Below, piece by piece: positions 1-7,420 of a stretch of DNA of 18,419 bases (its first letter is position 1; each line of letters opens with the position of its first letter). The stretch comes from QHXQ01 sp036389375 (GTDB taxonomy: Bacteria > Acidobacteriota > Blastocatellia > Pyrinomonadales > Pyrinomonadaceae): contig DASVQA010000230.1 of assembly GCA_036389375.1 (NCBI GenBank), forward strand, positions 1-18,419, in the 5' to 3' direction. Under the pieces are notes generated by a model that did no database searches, was not told the DNA's origin, and saw nothing but the letters and a program-made list of their open reading frames with translations. The position numbers and the translations under genes are program-made.

Positions 1-1804
1 CGGGGTGCGCCTTTTCGATCTCGTCAAAGAGCAGAACTGAGTAGGGCGAACGCTTGATGCGCTCGGTCAACTGCCCGCCCTCTTCGTGCCCGACGTAACC
101 GGGCGGGCTGCCGATCAGTTTCGAGACCGAATGCTTCTCCATGAACTCCGACATGTCGAAGCGTACCATCGAACGCTCGCTGCCGAAGAGAAACTCCGCG
201 AGCGAACGCGCGACCTCGGTTTTGCCCACACCCGTCGGGCCGAGAAAGAGGAACGAGCCGACGGGCCTCTGCGGATTCTTGAGGCCCGCCCGCGAGCGGC
301 GGATGGAGCGCGCGAGCGCGGAGATGGCGGGGCGCTGCGCGATGACGCGCTGGTGCAGTTCCACCTCGATGCGCAGCAGTTTCTTCTGTTCTTCTTCCTT
401 GAGCGATGTGACGGGGATGCCCGTCCAGCGCGCGATCACGTCTTCGATGTCGTCGCGCGTGACGGCGACCGACATCAGCACGTCGTCCTCTTCCAACAGG
501 CGCGCGCTCGCCATACTCTCAAGCGGCGGGTAAGCGTTCAGCCCACGCGCATTGCTGCGCTCGTCCGTGAGCGGCTCGCGGGCGGCGGCGGACTCGCGCC
601 GCGCGCGTAGTTTGACGCGCGCGCCCGCTTCGTCAATCACGTCAATCGCCTTATCGGGCAGGAAACGGTCGGGGATGTAGCGGTTCGATTGATAGACGGC
701 CGCCTCAATCGCATCTTCCGTGTAGCGCACCTGATGGAAAGCTTCGTAGCGTTCGCGCACGCCGTCGAGAATGCTGACCGCTTCTTCCTCCGACGGCGGC
801 GGCACTTTGACAGCCTGAAAACGTCGTTCGAGCGAGCGATCCTTTTCGATTGACTTGCGAAACTCGGCGGGCGTCGTCGCGCCGATGCACTGAATCTCGC
901 CGCGCGAGAGCGCGGGCTTCAGAATGTTCGCCGCGTCGAGCGAGCCTTCGGCCGAGCCTGCGCCGACGAGCGTGTGCAGTTCGTCAATGAAGACGATGTA
1001 CTGCGGGTTCTCGATCAACTCGCGCATGATCTGTTTCAGGCGTTCTTCGAACTGCCCGCGATATTTCGTGCCCGCGACGATGAGCGACAGATCGAGCGAA
1101 AGTATTCGCTTGTTCTCAAGAAAAGACGGCACTTCGCCGCGTATGATTCGTTGCGCTAAGCCCTCGACAATCGCGGTCTTGCCGACGCCCGGCTCGCCGA
1201 TGAGCACCGGGTTATTTTTGGTGCGGCGGCAGAGTATCTGCACGACGCGTTCGATCTCCTGCTCGCGCCCGATGAGTGGGTCGAGTTTGTCGTTGGCGGC
1301 GTCTTCGGTGAGATCGCGCGAGAACTCGGCGAGGTGCGGCGTGTCCTTCTTCTGCGCGGCGCGCGGGTCAGAGCCGGTGGCGCGCGCCACCTCCTCACGC
1401 ACGGCGGCGAGGCGCAAGCCCCGCTCAAACAGAATGTCGGCCGCCATCGAACGTTCTTCGCGCAGCAGCCCGAGCAGCAGGTGTTCCGTGCCGATGTGCC
1501 GGTGCTGCAAACGATCCGACTCTTCGTGCGCGTACTGAAGCACACGCTTCGTTTCCGGCGCGAGCGGCAACTCGACGCTCGTCGAGATTTTTTCGCGTAA
1601 GGGGGCGCGCCCTTCGATCTCTTTGCGGATCGATTCGAGCGAGGCTTGCGCGCGCGCCAGGAAGCGCGCGGTCAGCGTCTTGTCTTCACGCATCAGACCG
1701 AGCAACAGATGTTCCGGTTCGATGGCGGGTGCGCCGAACTGCGAAGCTTCGTAGCGAGCGAAGAAGATGACGCGGCGCGCTTTCTCCGTGTAGCGTTCGA
1801 ACAT
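1..1804 (-). CDS. clpC: ATP-dependent Clp protease ATP-binding subunit ClpC (partial, C-terminus outside window)
   Basis: AAA+ unfoldase that feeds substrates to the ClpP protease in the cytoplasm. The 601 visible codons read without a break. Two Clp N-terminal repeats occupy about residues 1-145, each with an EHLLLGL motif. The first AAA+ module has Walker A GEPGVGKT (203-210), Walker B VFIDELH (271-277) and an arginine-finger region SLERRFQ (324-330). The second module has Walker A GPTGVGKT (522-529) and is cut near its Walker B, LLFDEIEKAH. The start MFERYTEKARR is the usual ClpC start, although no Shine-Dalgarno sequence precedes it. The linker between the modules (about 403-445) is short and I see no UVR motif (FxxAAxxRD type) there, where ClpC normally carries one for adaptor binding. 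ClpB is less likely, because there is no long coiled-coil middle domain. The gene follows a small exported-protein gene on the same strand. Confidence 0.96.
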   Translation of the reverse strand, partial: MFERYTEKARRVIFFARYEASQFGAPAIEPEHLLLGLMREDKTLTARFLARAQASLESIRKEIEGRAPLREKISTSVELPLAPETKRVLQYAHEESDRLQHRHIGTEHLLLGLLREERSMAADILFERGLRLAAVREEVARATGSDPRAAQKKDTPHLAEFSRDLTEDAANDKLDPLIGREQEIERVVQILCRRTKNNPVLIGEPGVGKTAIVEGLAQRIIRGEVPSFLENKRILSLDLSLIVAGTKYRGQFEERLKQIMRELIENPQYIVFIDELHTLVGAGSAEGSLDAANILKPALSRGEIQCIGATTPAEFRKSIEKDRSLERRFQAVKVPPPSEEEAVSILDGVRERYEAFHQVRYTEDAIEAAVYQSNRYIPDRFLPDKAIDVIDEAGARVKLRARRESAAAREPLTDERSNARGLNAYPPLESMASARLLEEDDVLMSVAVTRDDIEDVIARWTGIPVTSLKEEEQKKLLRIEVELHQRVIAQRPAISALARSIRRSRAGLKNPQRPVGSFLFLGPTGVGKTEVARSLAEFLFGSERSMVRFDMSEFMEKHSVSKLIGSPPGYVGHEEGGQLTERIKRSPYSVLLFDEIEKAHP

Positions 1805-1888
1805 AATCAGGCTGATGATGGCCGGCCCTGTTGGTGTGGCGGCGCACACGCAGGCGTTAATGAACCACGTTGCTTTCCGCCCGCCGGC

Positions 1889-1894
1889 ATTATA
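1889..1894 (-). promoter_or_regulatory. Candidate -10 element for clpC
   Basis: The minus strand reads TATAAT, a perfect sigma-70 -10 hexamer, 84 nt upstream of the clpC start. The hexamer 17 nt further upstream (CTCCTT) is a poor -35 match, so the call rests on the -10 alone. I see no CIRCE operator (TTAGCACTC-N9-GAGTGCTAA) in the gap 1805-2038, so HrcA control is not supported. Confidence 0.4.
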
Positions 1895-1979
1895 ACCCAA
1901 CGGCGGCGAAAAAGGAGAAAGACTACAAGGCCAAGGGCGAAACCAGCGACGAAAGTGCGGCCACGCGCCGGTATTTCAG

Positions 1980-2007
1980 AGGTCACGCCGCACAGGTGCG
2001 CTGACCT
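1980..2007. repeat. Inverted repeat downstream of the exported-protein gene
   Basis: AGGTCA (1980-1985) is mirrored by TGACCT (2002-2007), and inner CGCA/TGCG segments can extend the hairpin. It lies about 31 nt past the stop of the minus-strand gene at 2039-2650 and could end that transcript. No T tract follows on the minus strand, so a classical intrinsic terminator is not shown. Confidence 0.3.
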
Positions 2008-2038
2008 TCGGCCTGCGCCCTTGCCTCTTGCCGCGTTG

Positions 2039-2650
2039 TCAGTTCGCGCTGAAGGAGTCGAGAAACTTGTTGGCTTTGTCGTCGGTGAGCGCACTTTCGC
2101 GCCCCGACACGGCGAGGGCGAAGATGGCGCGGTTGACGAGATAGACGCGGGCCAGCGAGCGCAGGCCCGGCGCGGCGAACTCGTACTCGCGCCCCTCATA
2201 ACCGGCGACGGCGATCTTGCGCTCGGCCACCAACTCGAACTTGGCCGCCCGGTTTTCGCTCTGCAACGCCAGCATCAGCCCCTGCGCGTTCGTCGCCCAG
2301 AACTTATCGTTGAAGCCGGGCTGGCCGGTGACTTGCGCCGGTAGTTGCCCCGTGCGCCCGAACTCGTACTTCAGCCCGTCTGCGGCGGTCAGGTGGTAGC
2401 TGCGGAACTGCGGGGCGAGCGTGCCCGCTTCGCGCCCGCGCCGGGTCATCTCTTCGGGCGTGCCCGGCACGAGCAGCGAGAAGCCCGCGCCCTCAGGTGC
2501 GAACAGTTGCCACACGGCGTCTGCGCCCGCGCCGCCGGGCTGGATGAGCGACAGGCTGTCAAGCCCACCGCGCTGCTGCGCCTGTACGGCATGCGTCAGC
2601 GCGCACAACGAGACGACGGCTAAGAGCGCGCGCAAGGGTTTGTAGTTCAT
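2039..2650 (-). CDS. Exported protein of unknown function
   Basis: This 203-residue protein has no family I can name with confidence. It starts with a clear signal peptide: a basic start (MNYKPLR), a hydrophobic stretch LLAVVSLCALTHAV and a likely cleavage after VQA (AVQA/QQ). The mature part holds LFAPEGAGFSLLVPGTPEE, which resembles the start of small secreted domains common in Acidobacteriota and Planctomycetes. It ends DDKANKFLDSFSAN, and a KFLDSF-like tail is typical of those domains. No cysteine follows the cleavage site, so it is periplasmic or secreted rather than a lipoprotein. The start has a GCGGAG ribosome-binding sequence about 10 nt upstream. It lies 93 nt downstream of lolD on the same strand and may share its transcript; a weak TATAAA at 2743-2748 on the minus strand could also serve it. 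Confidence 0.85.
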   Translation of the reverse strand: MNYKPLRALLAVVSLCALTHAVQAQQRGGLDSLSLIQPGGAGADAVWQLFAPEGAGFSLLVPGTPEEMTRRGREAGTLAPQFRSYHLTAADGLKYEFGRTGQLPAQVTGQPGFNDKFWATNAQGLMLALQSENRAAKFELVAERKIAVAGYEGREYEFAAPGLRSLARVYLVNRAIFALAVSGRESALTDDKANKFLDSFSAN

Positions 2651-2712
2651 TGCTTGATACTCCGCGAAGTTTCAGGTCTGGCCAAGCGGTGAGGCGTTTT
2701 TTGCGGGGCGCG

Positions 2713-2733
2713 CGGTCTCGCGTGAAAAGACCG
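2713..2733. repeat. Short inverted repeat between lolD and the exported-protein gene
   Basis: CGGTCT (2713-2718) is complementary to AGACCG (2728-2733), giving a perfect 6-bp stem with a 9-nt loop just past the lolD stop. It could be a weak terminator or processing site; there is no adjoining T tract on the minus strand. Confidence 0.25.
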
Positions 2734-2743
2734 GCCACAAATT

Positions 2744-3487
2744 TTATAACACGCGCGGCGCGGCGTTGGACAGATGAATTTTCGGGGCCGTGGGCTGTTC
2801 GACCAGCTGGCCGTCTGCGAGCAGCAGCACGCGGTCGCAGGCGCGCGCCAGTTGTTCGTTGTGCGTGGCGATGATGGCCGCCGCGCCGCGTTCGCGGCAG
2901 AGGCGCGCGAGCAGGGCCGCGACCTCCGCGCCGGTCTGCGCGTCCAGATTGCCGGTCGGTTCGTCGGCGAGGACGAGCGCCGGGCGCGTGACAAGGGCGC
3001 GGGCGAGCGCCACGCGCTGTTGCTCGCCGCCGGAGAGTTCGCCCGTGCGGTGCGCCGCACGCTCCTGCAAGCCGACGGCTGCGAGCAAGTCGGTCGCCGC
3101 CGTGCGCGCCGCGCGTGCGTCCCGGCGTGCGACAAGGAGCGGCAGCGCGACGTTCTCCCACGCGGAGAGGTCGGGCAGCAGATGGTGAAACTGAAAGACA
3201 AAACCGATCTCACGGTTGCGCACAACTGCGAGCCGCGCCGCATCAACCGCCAACAGGTCAACGTCGCCCACGCGCACGCTCCCCGCCTCCGCCCCGTCCA
3301 GTCCGCCACAGACGTGCAGCAGCGTTGACTTCCCCGCCCCCGAAGCGCCCACGACCGCCACCATCTCGCCGCCGCGCACGTCGAGCGTCGCGCCCCGCAA
3401 CACTTCAAGCTGACCGCCTGCGGGCAGCGGGTAAGACTTACGCAGAGCGCGGACGCGCAAGGTCAGTTTGTCTGTCTCAGTTGGCAA
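2744..3487 (-). CDS. lolD: LolD-like ABC transporter ATP-binding protein
   Basis: The ATPase of a lipoprotein-releasing type ABC transporter (LolCDE/MacB family), 247 residues, the usual size. Walker A is GASGAGKS (47-54), the Q-loop region is FVFQFHHLLPDLSAWENV (typical of LolD), the signature is LSGGEQQR (151-158), Walker B is LVLADEP (171-177), and the H-loop is ATHN. It should sit on the inner face of the cytoplasmic membrane and power the permease encoded just upstream (3501-4760), whose stop lies 13 nt before this start. The start codon is TTG at 3485-3487, with a weak GGAAAT sequence before it. An in-frame TTG nine codons later (3460) is possible but would trim the first strand of the fold. 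An FtsE or MacB-type role cannot be excluded, but the partner permease is LolC/E-like. Confidence 0.92.
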   Translation of the reverse strand: MPTETDKLTLRVRALRKSYPLPAGGQLEVLRGATLDVRGGEMVAVVGASGAGKSTLLHVCGGLDGAEAGSVRVGDVDLLAVDAARLAVVRNREIGFVFQFHHLLPDLSAWENVALPLLVARRDARAARTAATDLLAAVGLQERAAHRTGELSGGEQQRVALARALVTRPALVLADEPTGNLDAQTGAEVAALLARLCRERGAAAIIATHNEQLARACDRVLLLADGQLVEQPTAPKIHLSNAAPRVL

Positions 3488-3500
3488 AATTTCCGGGCGC

Positions 3501-4760
3501 TCATTCGTAGCGCAGCGCTTCGGCGGGCCGGAGCCGAGCTGCGGCGCGCGCCGGGTACAGCGTGGCGAGCAGGCAGATGACGAACGCGCCGAGCGCGGCG
3601 AGCAACGTCTCGCCCGCGTGCGGGTGCAAGGGAATGGCGCTCAGCGAATAGACCTCTGCGGGCAACCGCACCAGCCCGTAGCGGTCGCCCGCGAAGCAGA
3701 CGAAGAGGCCCAGCGCCAGACCGGCGAGCGCTCCCAACGCGCCGACCACTGCGCCTTCGAGCACGAAGATGAGCATGATGCTGCGCGCGCGTGCGCCGAG
3801 CGCACAGAGGATGGCGATGTCTGCGCGGCGCTCGACGACGACGAGCACCAGCGTCGTCGTGATGTTCAAAGCGGCCACAAACAGGATGAGCGTGATGATG
3901 AGGCCGACCGTGCGCCGCTCCAGCGCGAGCGCGGCAAAGAGCGCACGGTTCGCCTCCTGCCAGTCAACAGTCGTGAATTCCGCACCCAATTCCGCGCGCA
4001 CGCGCGCCGCCACTGCCGGCGCACGATAGATGTCGTCCGTCTCAAGACTGATGACAGGTGCGCTGCCGGGCGCGGCGTTTGAGAAACTGACGGCGTCCGC
4101 GAGCGGCAGATAGACCCACGCCGAATCGAACTCGTAGAGGCCGGTGCGGAACAGCCCCGCGACGCGCACGCGCCGCGCGCTCGGCTGAAGACCGGGCGGC
4201 AGGGGCGTGCGCTCGCCCGTGATTAACCAGCCTTCGTCGCCGATGCGGGCAAGGCCGGTGCGCGTCGCCAACTCCGCGCCGATGAAGGCTTCGACCGGCG
4301 CGGCGTCGTCCGTTACAGGCGCGCGTGCGTGCGCGGTCAAGGCCGCGATGTCGCCCGCTACGAGCGTGCGGCGCAGGTCTGCGAGCACGCGCGCCGAGTC
4401 GGGTGCGACGCCGCGCAGGGTCGTGTAGGCGGCGTTGTCGGGGCCGTTGAGGAGCGCGCCGGTATAGGTGGTGGGCGTCGCGTCGGTGACGCCGGGCAGG
4501 GCGCGCAGACGCGCGACGAGCGCGGGCCAGTCCTTGATCGGCTGAGCGTCGGCGCGTGTGAGCGTGATGTGCGCCGTGCCGCGCAGGATTTTGTCGCGCA
4601 TCTCGTCGCGGAAACCGTTGGCGAGCGCGAGCGCGACCGTGAGCGCCGCGACGCCACAGGCGATGCCGACCAGTGCGGCCAAGGCCGTTACGCGGGCCGC
4701 CGCGCGCCCGCGCCGACGGGCGGTGAGGTAACGCAGGGCGAGAAAGAGTTCGTAAGGCAT
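3501..4760 (-). CDS. lolC: LolC/LolE-family lipoprotein-releasing ABC permease
   Basis: Inner-membrane permease, 419 residues, with the MacB/FtsX four-helix layout. The N-terminal helix (ARVTALAALVGIACGVAALT) follows the typical start PYELFLALRYLTARRR. A large periplasmic domain spans about residues 50-265, and three helices follow: LIITLILFVAALNITTTLV, a second around AVVGALGALAGLALGLFV, and a third around LAALGAFVICLLATL. It ends in PARAAARLRPAEALRYE, the classic LolC/E ending. Only one such permease is present, so it probably works as a homodimer with LolD, as proposed for single-permease Lol systems. The ATG start overlaps the upstream stop as TGATG (1 nt), a sign of translational coupling. 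A TTG one codon earlier (4763) is possible but less likely. Confidence 0.92.
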   Translation of the reverse strand: MPYELFLALRYLTARRRGRAAARVTALAALVGIACGVAALTVALALANGFRDEMRDKILRGTAHITLTRADAQPIKDWPALVARLRALPGVTDATPTTYTGALLNGPDNAAYTTLRGVAPDSARVLADLRRTLVAGDIAALTAHARAPVTDDAAPVEAFIGAELATRTGLARIGDEGWLITGERTPLPPGLQPSARRVRVAGLFRTGLYEFDSAWVYLPLADAVSFSNAAPGSAPVISLETDDIYRAPAVAARVRAELGAEFTTVDWQEANRALFAALALERRTVGLIITLILFVAALNITTTLVLVVVERRADIAILCALGARARSIMLIFVLEGAVVGALGALAGLALGLFVCFAGDRYGLVRLPAEVYSLSAIPLHPHAGETLLAALGAFVICLLATLYPARAAARLRPAEALRYE

Positions 4761-6358
4761 CAACGCTTGAGCAGGCTCAAGAGCCGCGACGCGGGCTTGT
4801 CGAGCAGCCGGCGCAGGTGTGGTTCGTCGCGCGCCGTCTCATCGGTGCGCGGGCGGATTTCGTAGATCGTGTCGGTCACGCGGCGGAAGCGATAACGCGC
4901 TTCGAGCGCGACCAACTCGCGCGTCTCCGCGCCGCGCCAACTGTCCGTGTGCCACAGACGCGCATCCGTGTCCACGAAGACGCGCCGACCCGCGCGCAGG
5001 TAATCGTCAATCACAGCGGCGACGCGCCCGCCGGGCCAGCCGCCGCCCGTGCCGATCACGTCCCAACACCCCATGCCGAGATTGCGATAGTAGTTGACCG
5101 CGACCGTCTCGCCGCCCGCCATGACGACCGCATCCGCAGGCAATTGCGCGAGCCGCGCGCTGTACTCTGCCGTCATGCCATGACTGCGAATGGTCGGCCA
5201 CGCGAACGGAAAGAAGGCCGCGCCGATCAGGCCGGCGACTACGCCGACGCTAATGACGACGCGGCGGAAAGCGCGTGTGGCGTCGCCTGCGTGCGCTGCC
5301 CTGCGCCGGAGCAGGTAGTCCGCGACGAGCGGGATCGCGCCGGGCAGGCCCGTCAGTTGATAACGCCCATTGATGATTGAACTGTAGTGCGTAATGAGCA
5401 TCAGGTTGGCGAGGACGCCGACGAGCGCCAGCACGAGCAAGGGCGAAAACCTGCGCGCGCGCCACTCGCGCCGCGCCGCAAACGGCAACGCGATGGCGAC
5501 GAGCGGCGCGGCCACGAAAAAGAAGAACGCGAGCATAAGGAAGTTGAAGGGCGTAACGGGATGCACGCCCTCTTCCATCCGCATCGAGGCGACCCAGCCG
5601 TGCCACGCCGCGCGATAGCCGCCGAGATCGAATAGATAAAAGGTCGCAAACGGCCCCAGCGCGCAGATAAAGAAGAGCGCGCAGGCTGCGCCCGTCAGAA
5701 TGAGCGTGCGCGCGTCCAGTCGCCAACGATAGACGAGCGGCGCGGCCACGAGCCACAGCCCGTAGAGCGCGACCGACTCGCGCACGTTGACGGTCAAACC
5801 AAGCAGCGCCGCGCTCAGCAGGATGAGACCGGCGCGGCGCTCCTCCATCCCGCGCAGGTGGAGCGTCAGCCCGCCGGTCAGCAAAACGAGCGAGGGAATT
5901 TCCGTCATCGCCTGCCCTGAATAGATGATGAAGAAGGGCGAGAGCACGAGCAGCAGCGCGGCTATGGTCGCCGCGCGCACCGAGCCGGTCAGCCGCCGCG
6001 CAAACGCCCACATGCCGACCGCCGCACAAGGACTTTCGCAGACGACCATGTACTTGAACAGCAGGTAAGCGTGGGCGGGTTGTAGGTCGAACAGGGCGTG
6101 CGCCAACTTGTAGGCGAAGTGATTCGTGAAGATGAACAGCATGCGCCCGAAGAGCATCGAAGAGGGCGCACCGCGCAGCGCCAGCACCGTGTAATCGAGC
6201 GCGTCCCAGTCGCCGGCAAATGGATCGCGGAAGAGGAGCGCGAGCAGGAGGGCGGCGAGTGCGGGCGGCAACCACCAGCGCCACGCCGTTCGGAAACTCA
6301 ACCCGTCGGGCGCGTGCATAGTGGTCTCTGGCTCACCCGTTGCGGGCGCGTTTGTCAT
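4760..6358 (-). CDS. GT-C family membrane glycosyltransferase (ArnT/PMT-like, GT39 type)
   Basis: This 532-residue polytopic membrane protein resembles dolichyl/undecaprenyl-phosphate sugar transferases. A first helix (WWLPPALAALLLALLF) is followed by RDPFAGDWDALDY, where the acidic residues match the first-loop catalytic motif of GT-C enzymes. About ten further hydrophobic segments follow, then a soluble C-terminal part (from about residue 395) holding AGGETVAVNYYRNLGMG and ending SLLKR. The sugar donor and acceptor cannot be told from sequence; an envelope glycan or a protein is likely. The start at 6358 overlaps the upstream signalling gene by 26 nt and has no clear Shine-Dalgarno. A second in-frame ATG at 6319 (MHAPDGLSF), 13 nt past that gene's stop, is a fair alternative. 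The 3' end overlaps the permease start by 1 nt. Confidence 0.8.
   Translation of the reverse strand: MTNAPATGEPETTMHAPDGLSFRTAWRWWLPPALAALLLALLFRDPFAGDWDALDYTVLALRGAPSSMLFGRMLFIFTNHFAYKLAHALFDLQPAHAYLLFKYMVVCESPCAAVGMWAFARRLTGSVRAATIAALLLVLSPFFIIYSGQAMTEIPSLVLLTGGLTLHLRGMEERRAGLILLSAALLGLTVNVRESVALYGLWLVAAPLVYRWRLDARTLILTGAACALFFICALGPFATFYLFDLGGYRAAWHGWVASMRMEEGVHPVTPFNFLMLAFFFFVAAPLVAIALPFAARREWRARRFSPLLVLALVGVLANLMLITHYSSIINGRYQLTGLPGAIPLVADYLLRRRAAHAGDATRAFRRVVISVGVVAGLIGAAFFPFAWPTIRSHGMTAEYSARLAQLPADAVVMAGGETVAVNYYRNLGMGCWDVIGTGGGWPGGRVAAVIDDYLRAGRRVFVDTDARLWHTDSWRGAETRELVALEARYRFRRVTDTIYEIRPRTDETARDEPHLRRLLDKPASRLLSLLKR
4766..4781. repeat. Perfect inverted repeat at the glycosyltransferase/permease junction
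   Basis: CTTGAGC and GCTCAAG form a perfect 7-bp palindrome around two central bases, within the last codons of the glycosyltransferase and six bases from the permease ATG. In RNA it could fold where the permease ribosome-binding site should be, and no normal Shine-Dalgarno is visible there. The repeat is plain in the sequence; its role is inference. Confidence 0.45.
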
Positions 6359-7202
6359 CGGGCGTGAACGATTCGATCAGCTTGTGGTCGAGCGACTCGT
6401 CGGGGCGCTTGACCATCGTCAGGCGATTGCCGCGCTCATTGTAGCTGACCTCGTCCATGATGTTGTAGATGAGCAGCACGCCGCGCCCGGAGGTCTTGAA
6501 CAGGTTGGCGGGGTCGCACGGGTCGGGAATCTTGTTGACCTCGAAGCCCTCGCCCTCGTCCTCGATGGTGAAGCGCGCCTCTTTGGCCGACAGATCGGCG
6601 GTGATGCGGACGAGTTTGTTGGTGTCGTACTTGTTGCCGTGCTTGACGGCGTTGACGAAGGCTTCATCAAGTGCGATGAAGAGGTTGGAGCGTTCGGGAT
6701 TGACGATGCCGAGTTGGACGACGCGCTCATGCAGGTAATGCAGGACGCCGTTCATTAAACTTAGATCGCTCGGCAGTTCAAACTCGATCTTCTCGTGGAC
6801 GAAGGGCAAGACCTTTACGTCCTCGACGAAGCGCAGTTTGTAGCTCAGGGTCTTTTCGACGATGGCGCGCAGTTCGTCGTGATCGAAGGGGCGGCGCAGG
6901 TAGTTGGCCGCGCCGAGTTTGAACGCCTTGACGATGCCGTGCGGCTGCGCCTCGTCGGACGAGACGACGACGGGCACGAGCAGGGACTTGCGTTTGATCT
7001 CGCTGAGAATTTGAATGCCGCCTTCGGCATCGTCGGTCAGGTCGCTGATGACCAGATCGAAATCTTCGAGGTCTTCGCGCGCCAGCGCCTCTTCGCGGTT
7101 GCCGGTCGAGACGACCTCGTGGCCCAAATCGCTCAAGACCTGCGCCAGCAGCGTGCGCAGTTCTTCGTTGGCGTCCACAATCAGGATGCGGCGTCTATCC
7201 AT
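6333..7202 (-). CDS. Response-regulator receiver domain fused to an RsbW-like histidine kinase ATPase domain
   Basis: A 289-residue cytoplasmic signalling protein with two domains. Residues 1-125 form a receiver: ILIVDANEE near the start, phospho-acceptor Asp54 in VISDLTDD, and the switch Ser/Thr region VVVSSDE (78-84). Residues about 130-260 form a GHKL ATPase of the anti-sigma-factor (RsbW/SpoIIAB) class: N-box ALDEAFVNAVKHGNKYD, G1 box DEGEGF and G2 box GRGVLLI. No DNA-binding domain follows, so output is probably phosphorylation or partner switching with an anti-anti-sigma protein not seen here. Two oddities appear in the receiver: Arg104 (LRRPFD) replaces the usual Lys of the KPF motif, and the second acidic residue of the DD pair is Ala11. 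The start ATG lacks a good Shine-Dalgarno. It is the first gene of the left block. Confidence 0.88.
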   Translation of the reverse strand: MDRRRILIVDANEELRTLLAQVLSDLGHEVVSTGNREEALAREDLEDFDLVISDLTDDAEGGIQILSEIKRKSLLVPVVVSSDEAQPHGIVKAFKLGAANYLRRPFDHDELRAIVEKTLSYKLRFVEDVKVLPFVHEKIEFELPSDLSLMNGVLHYLHERVVQLGIVNPERSNLFIALDEAFVNAVKHGNKYDTNKLVRITADLSAKEARFTIEDEGEGFEVNKIPDPCDPANLFKTSGRGVLLIYNIMDEVSYNERGNRLTMVKRPDESLDHKLIESFTPDDKRARNG

Positions 7203-7320
7203 CAGAGGGCTTCAAGCGTCCCGTGTCACAGCTTAAAACGGGGAGAGGATCGAGCACGAACCGGCAAATCAACCTGTGATCTTAAACCGCTTTACGCCCA
7301 CAAGGGCGGCGAGGTTTCCG

Positions 7321-7329
7321 AATATAGCA
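7321..7329 (-). promoter_or_regulatory. Extended -10 promoter for the receiver/ATPase gene
   Basis: The minus strand reads TGCTATATT: a TGn extension followed by a 5/6 match to TATAAT. No good -35 hexamer is visible, as expected for extended -10 promoters. It would give a leader of roughly 110 nt before the start at 7202 and would drive the whole left block. Confidence 0.5.
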
Positions 7330-7379
7330 CACGCCCGCGCGCGCGCCGAAGCGCCCGTTTCGCCCGCACCCGGCCTTTC

Positions 7380-7388
7380 TGCTAGACT
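7380..7388 (+). promoter_or_regulatory. Extended -10 promoter for the DUF374 acyltransferase gene
   Basis: TGCTAGACT is a TGn extension followed by TAGACT (4/6 match to TATAAT). Transcription would start near 7395, about 26 nt before the ATG at 7421. It diverges from the minus-strand extended -10 at 7321-7329, and about 50 bp separate the two. Confidence 0.5.
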
Positions 7389-7420
7389 CAGCGCCCGCGC
7401 GCCCCCGCGCGCCGCGAAAC

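Noticed and set aside
5250..6284. A 344-codon open frame on the minus strand inside the glycosyltransferase gene
   Set aside because: It is a different frame of the same strand as a gene with clear membrane segments and a GT-C motif. Its translation is Arg/Ala-rich with no motif.
7223..7288. Similar words TGTCACAGCTTAAAA and TGTGATCTTAAAC in the divergent gap
   Set aside because: The match is imperfect and short, and the spacing to the promoter suggests no operator. Chance similarity is likely.
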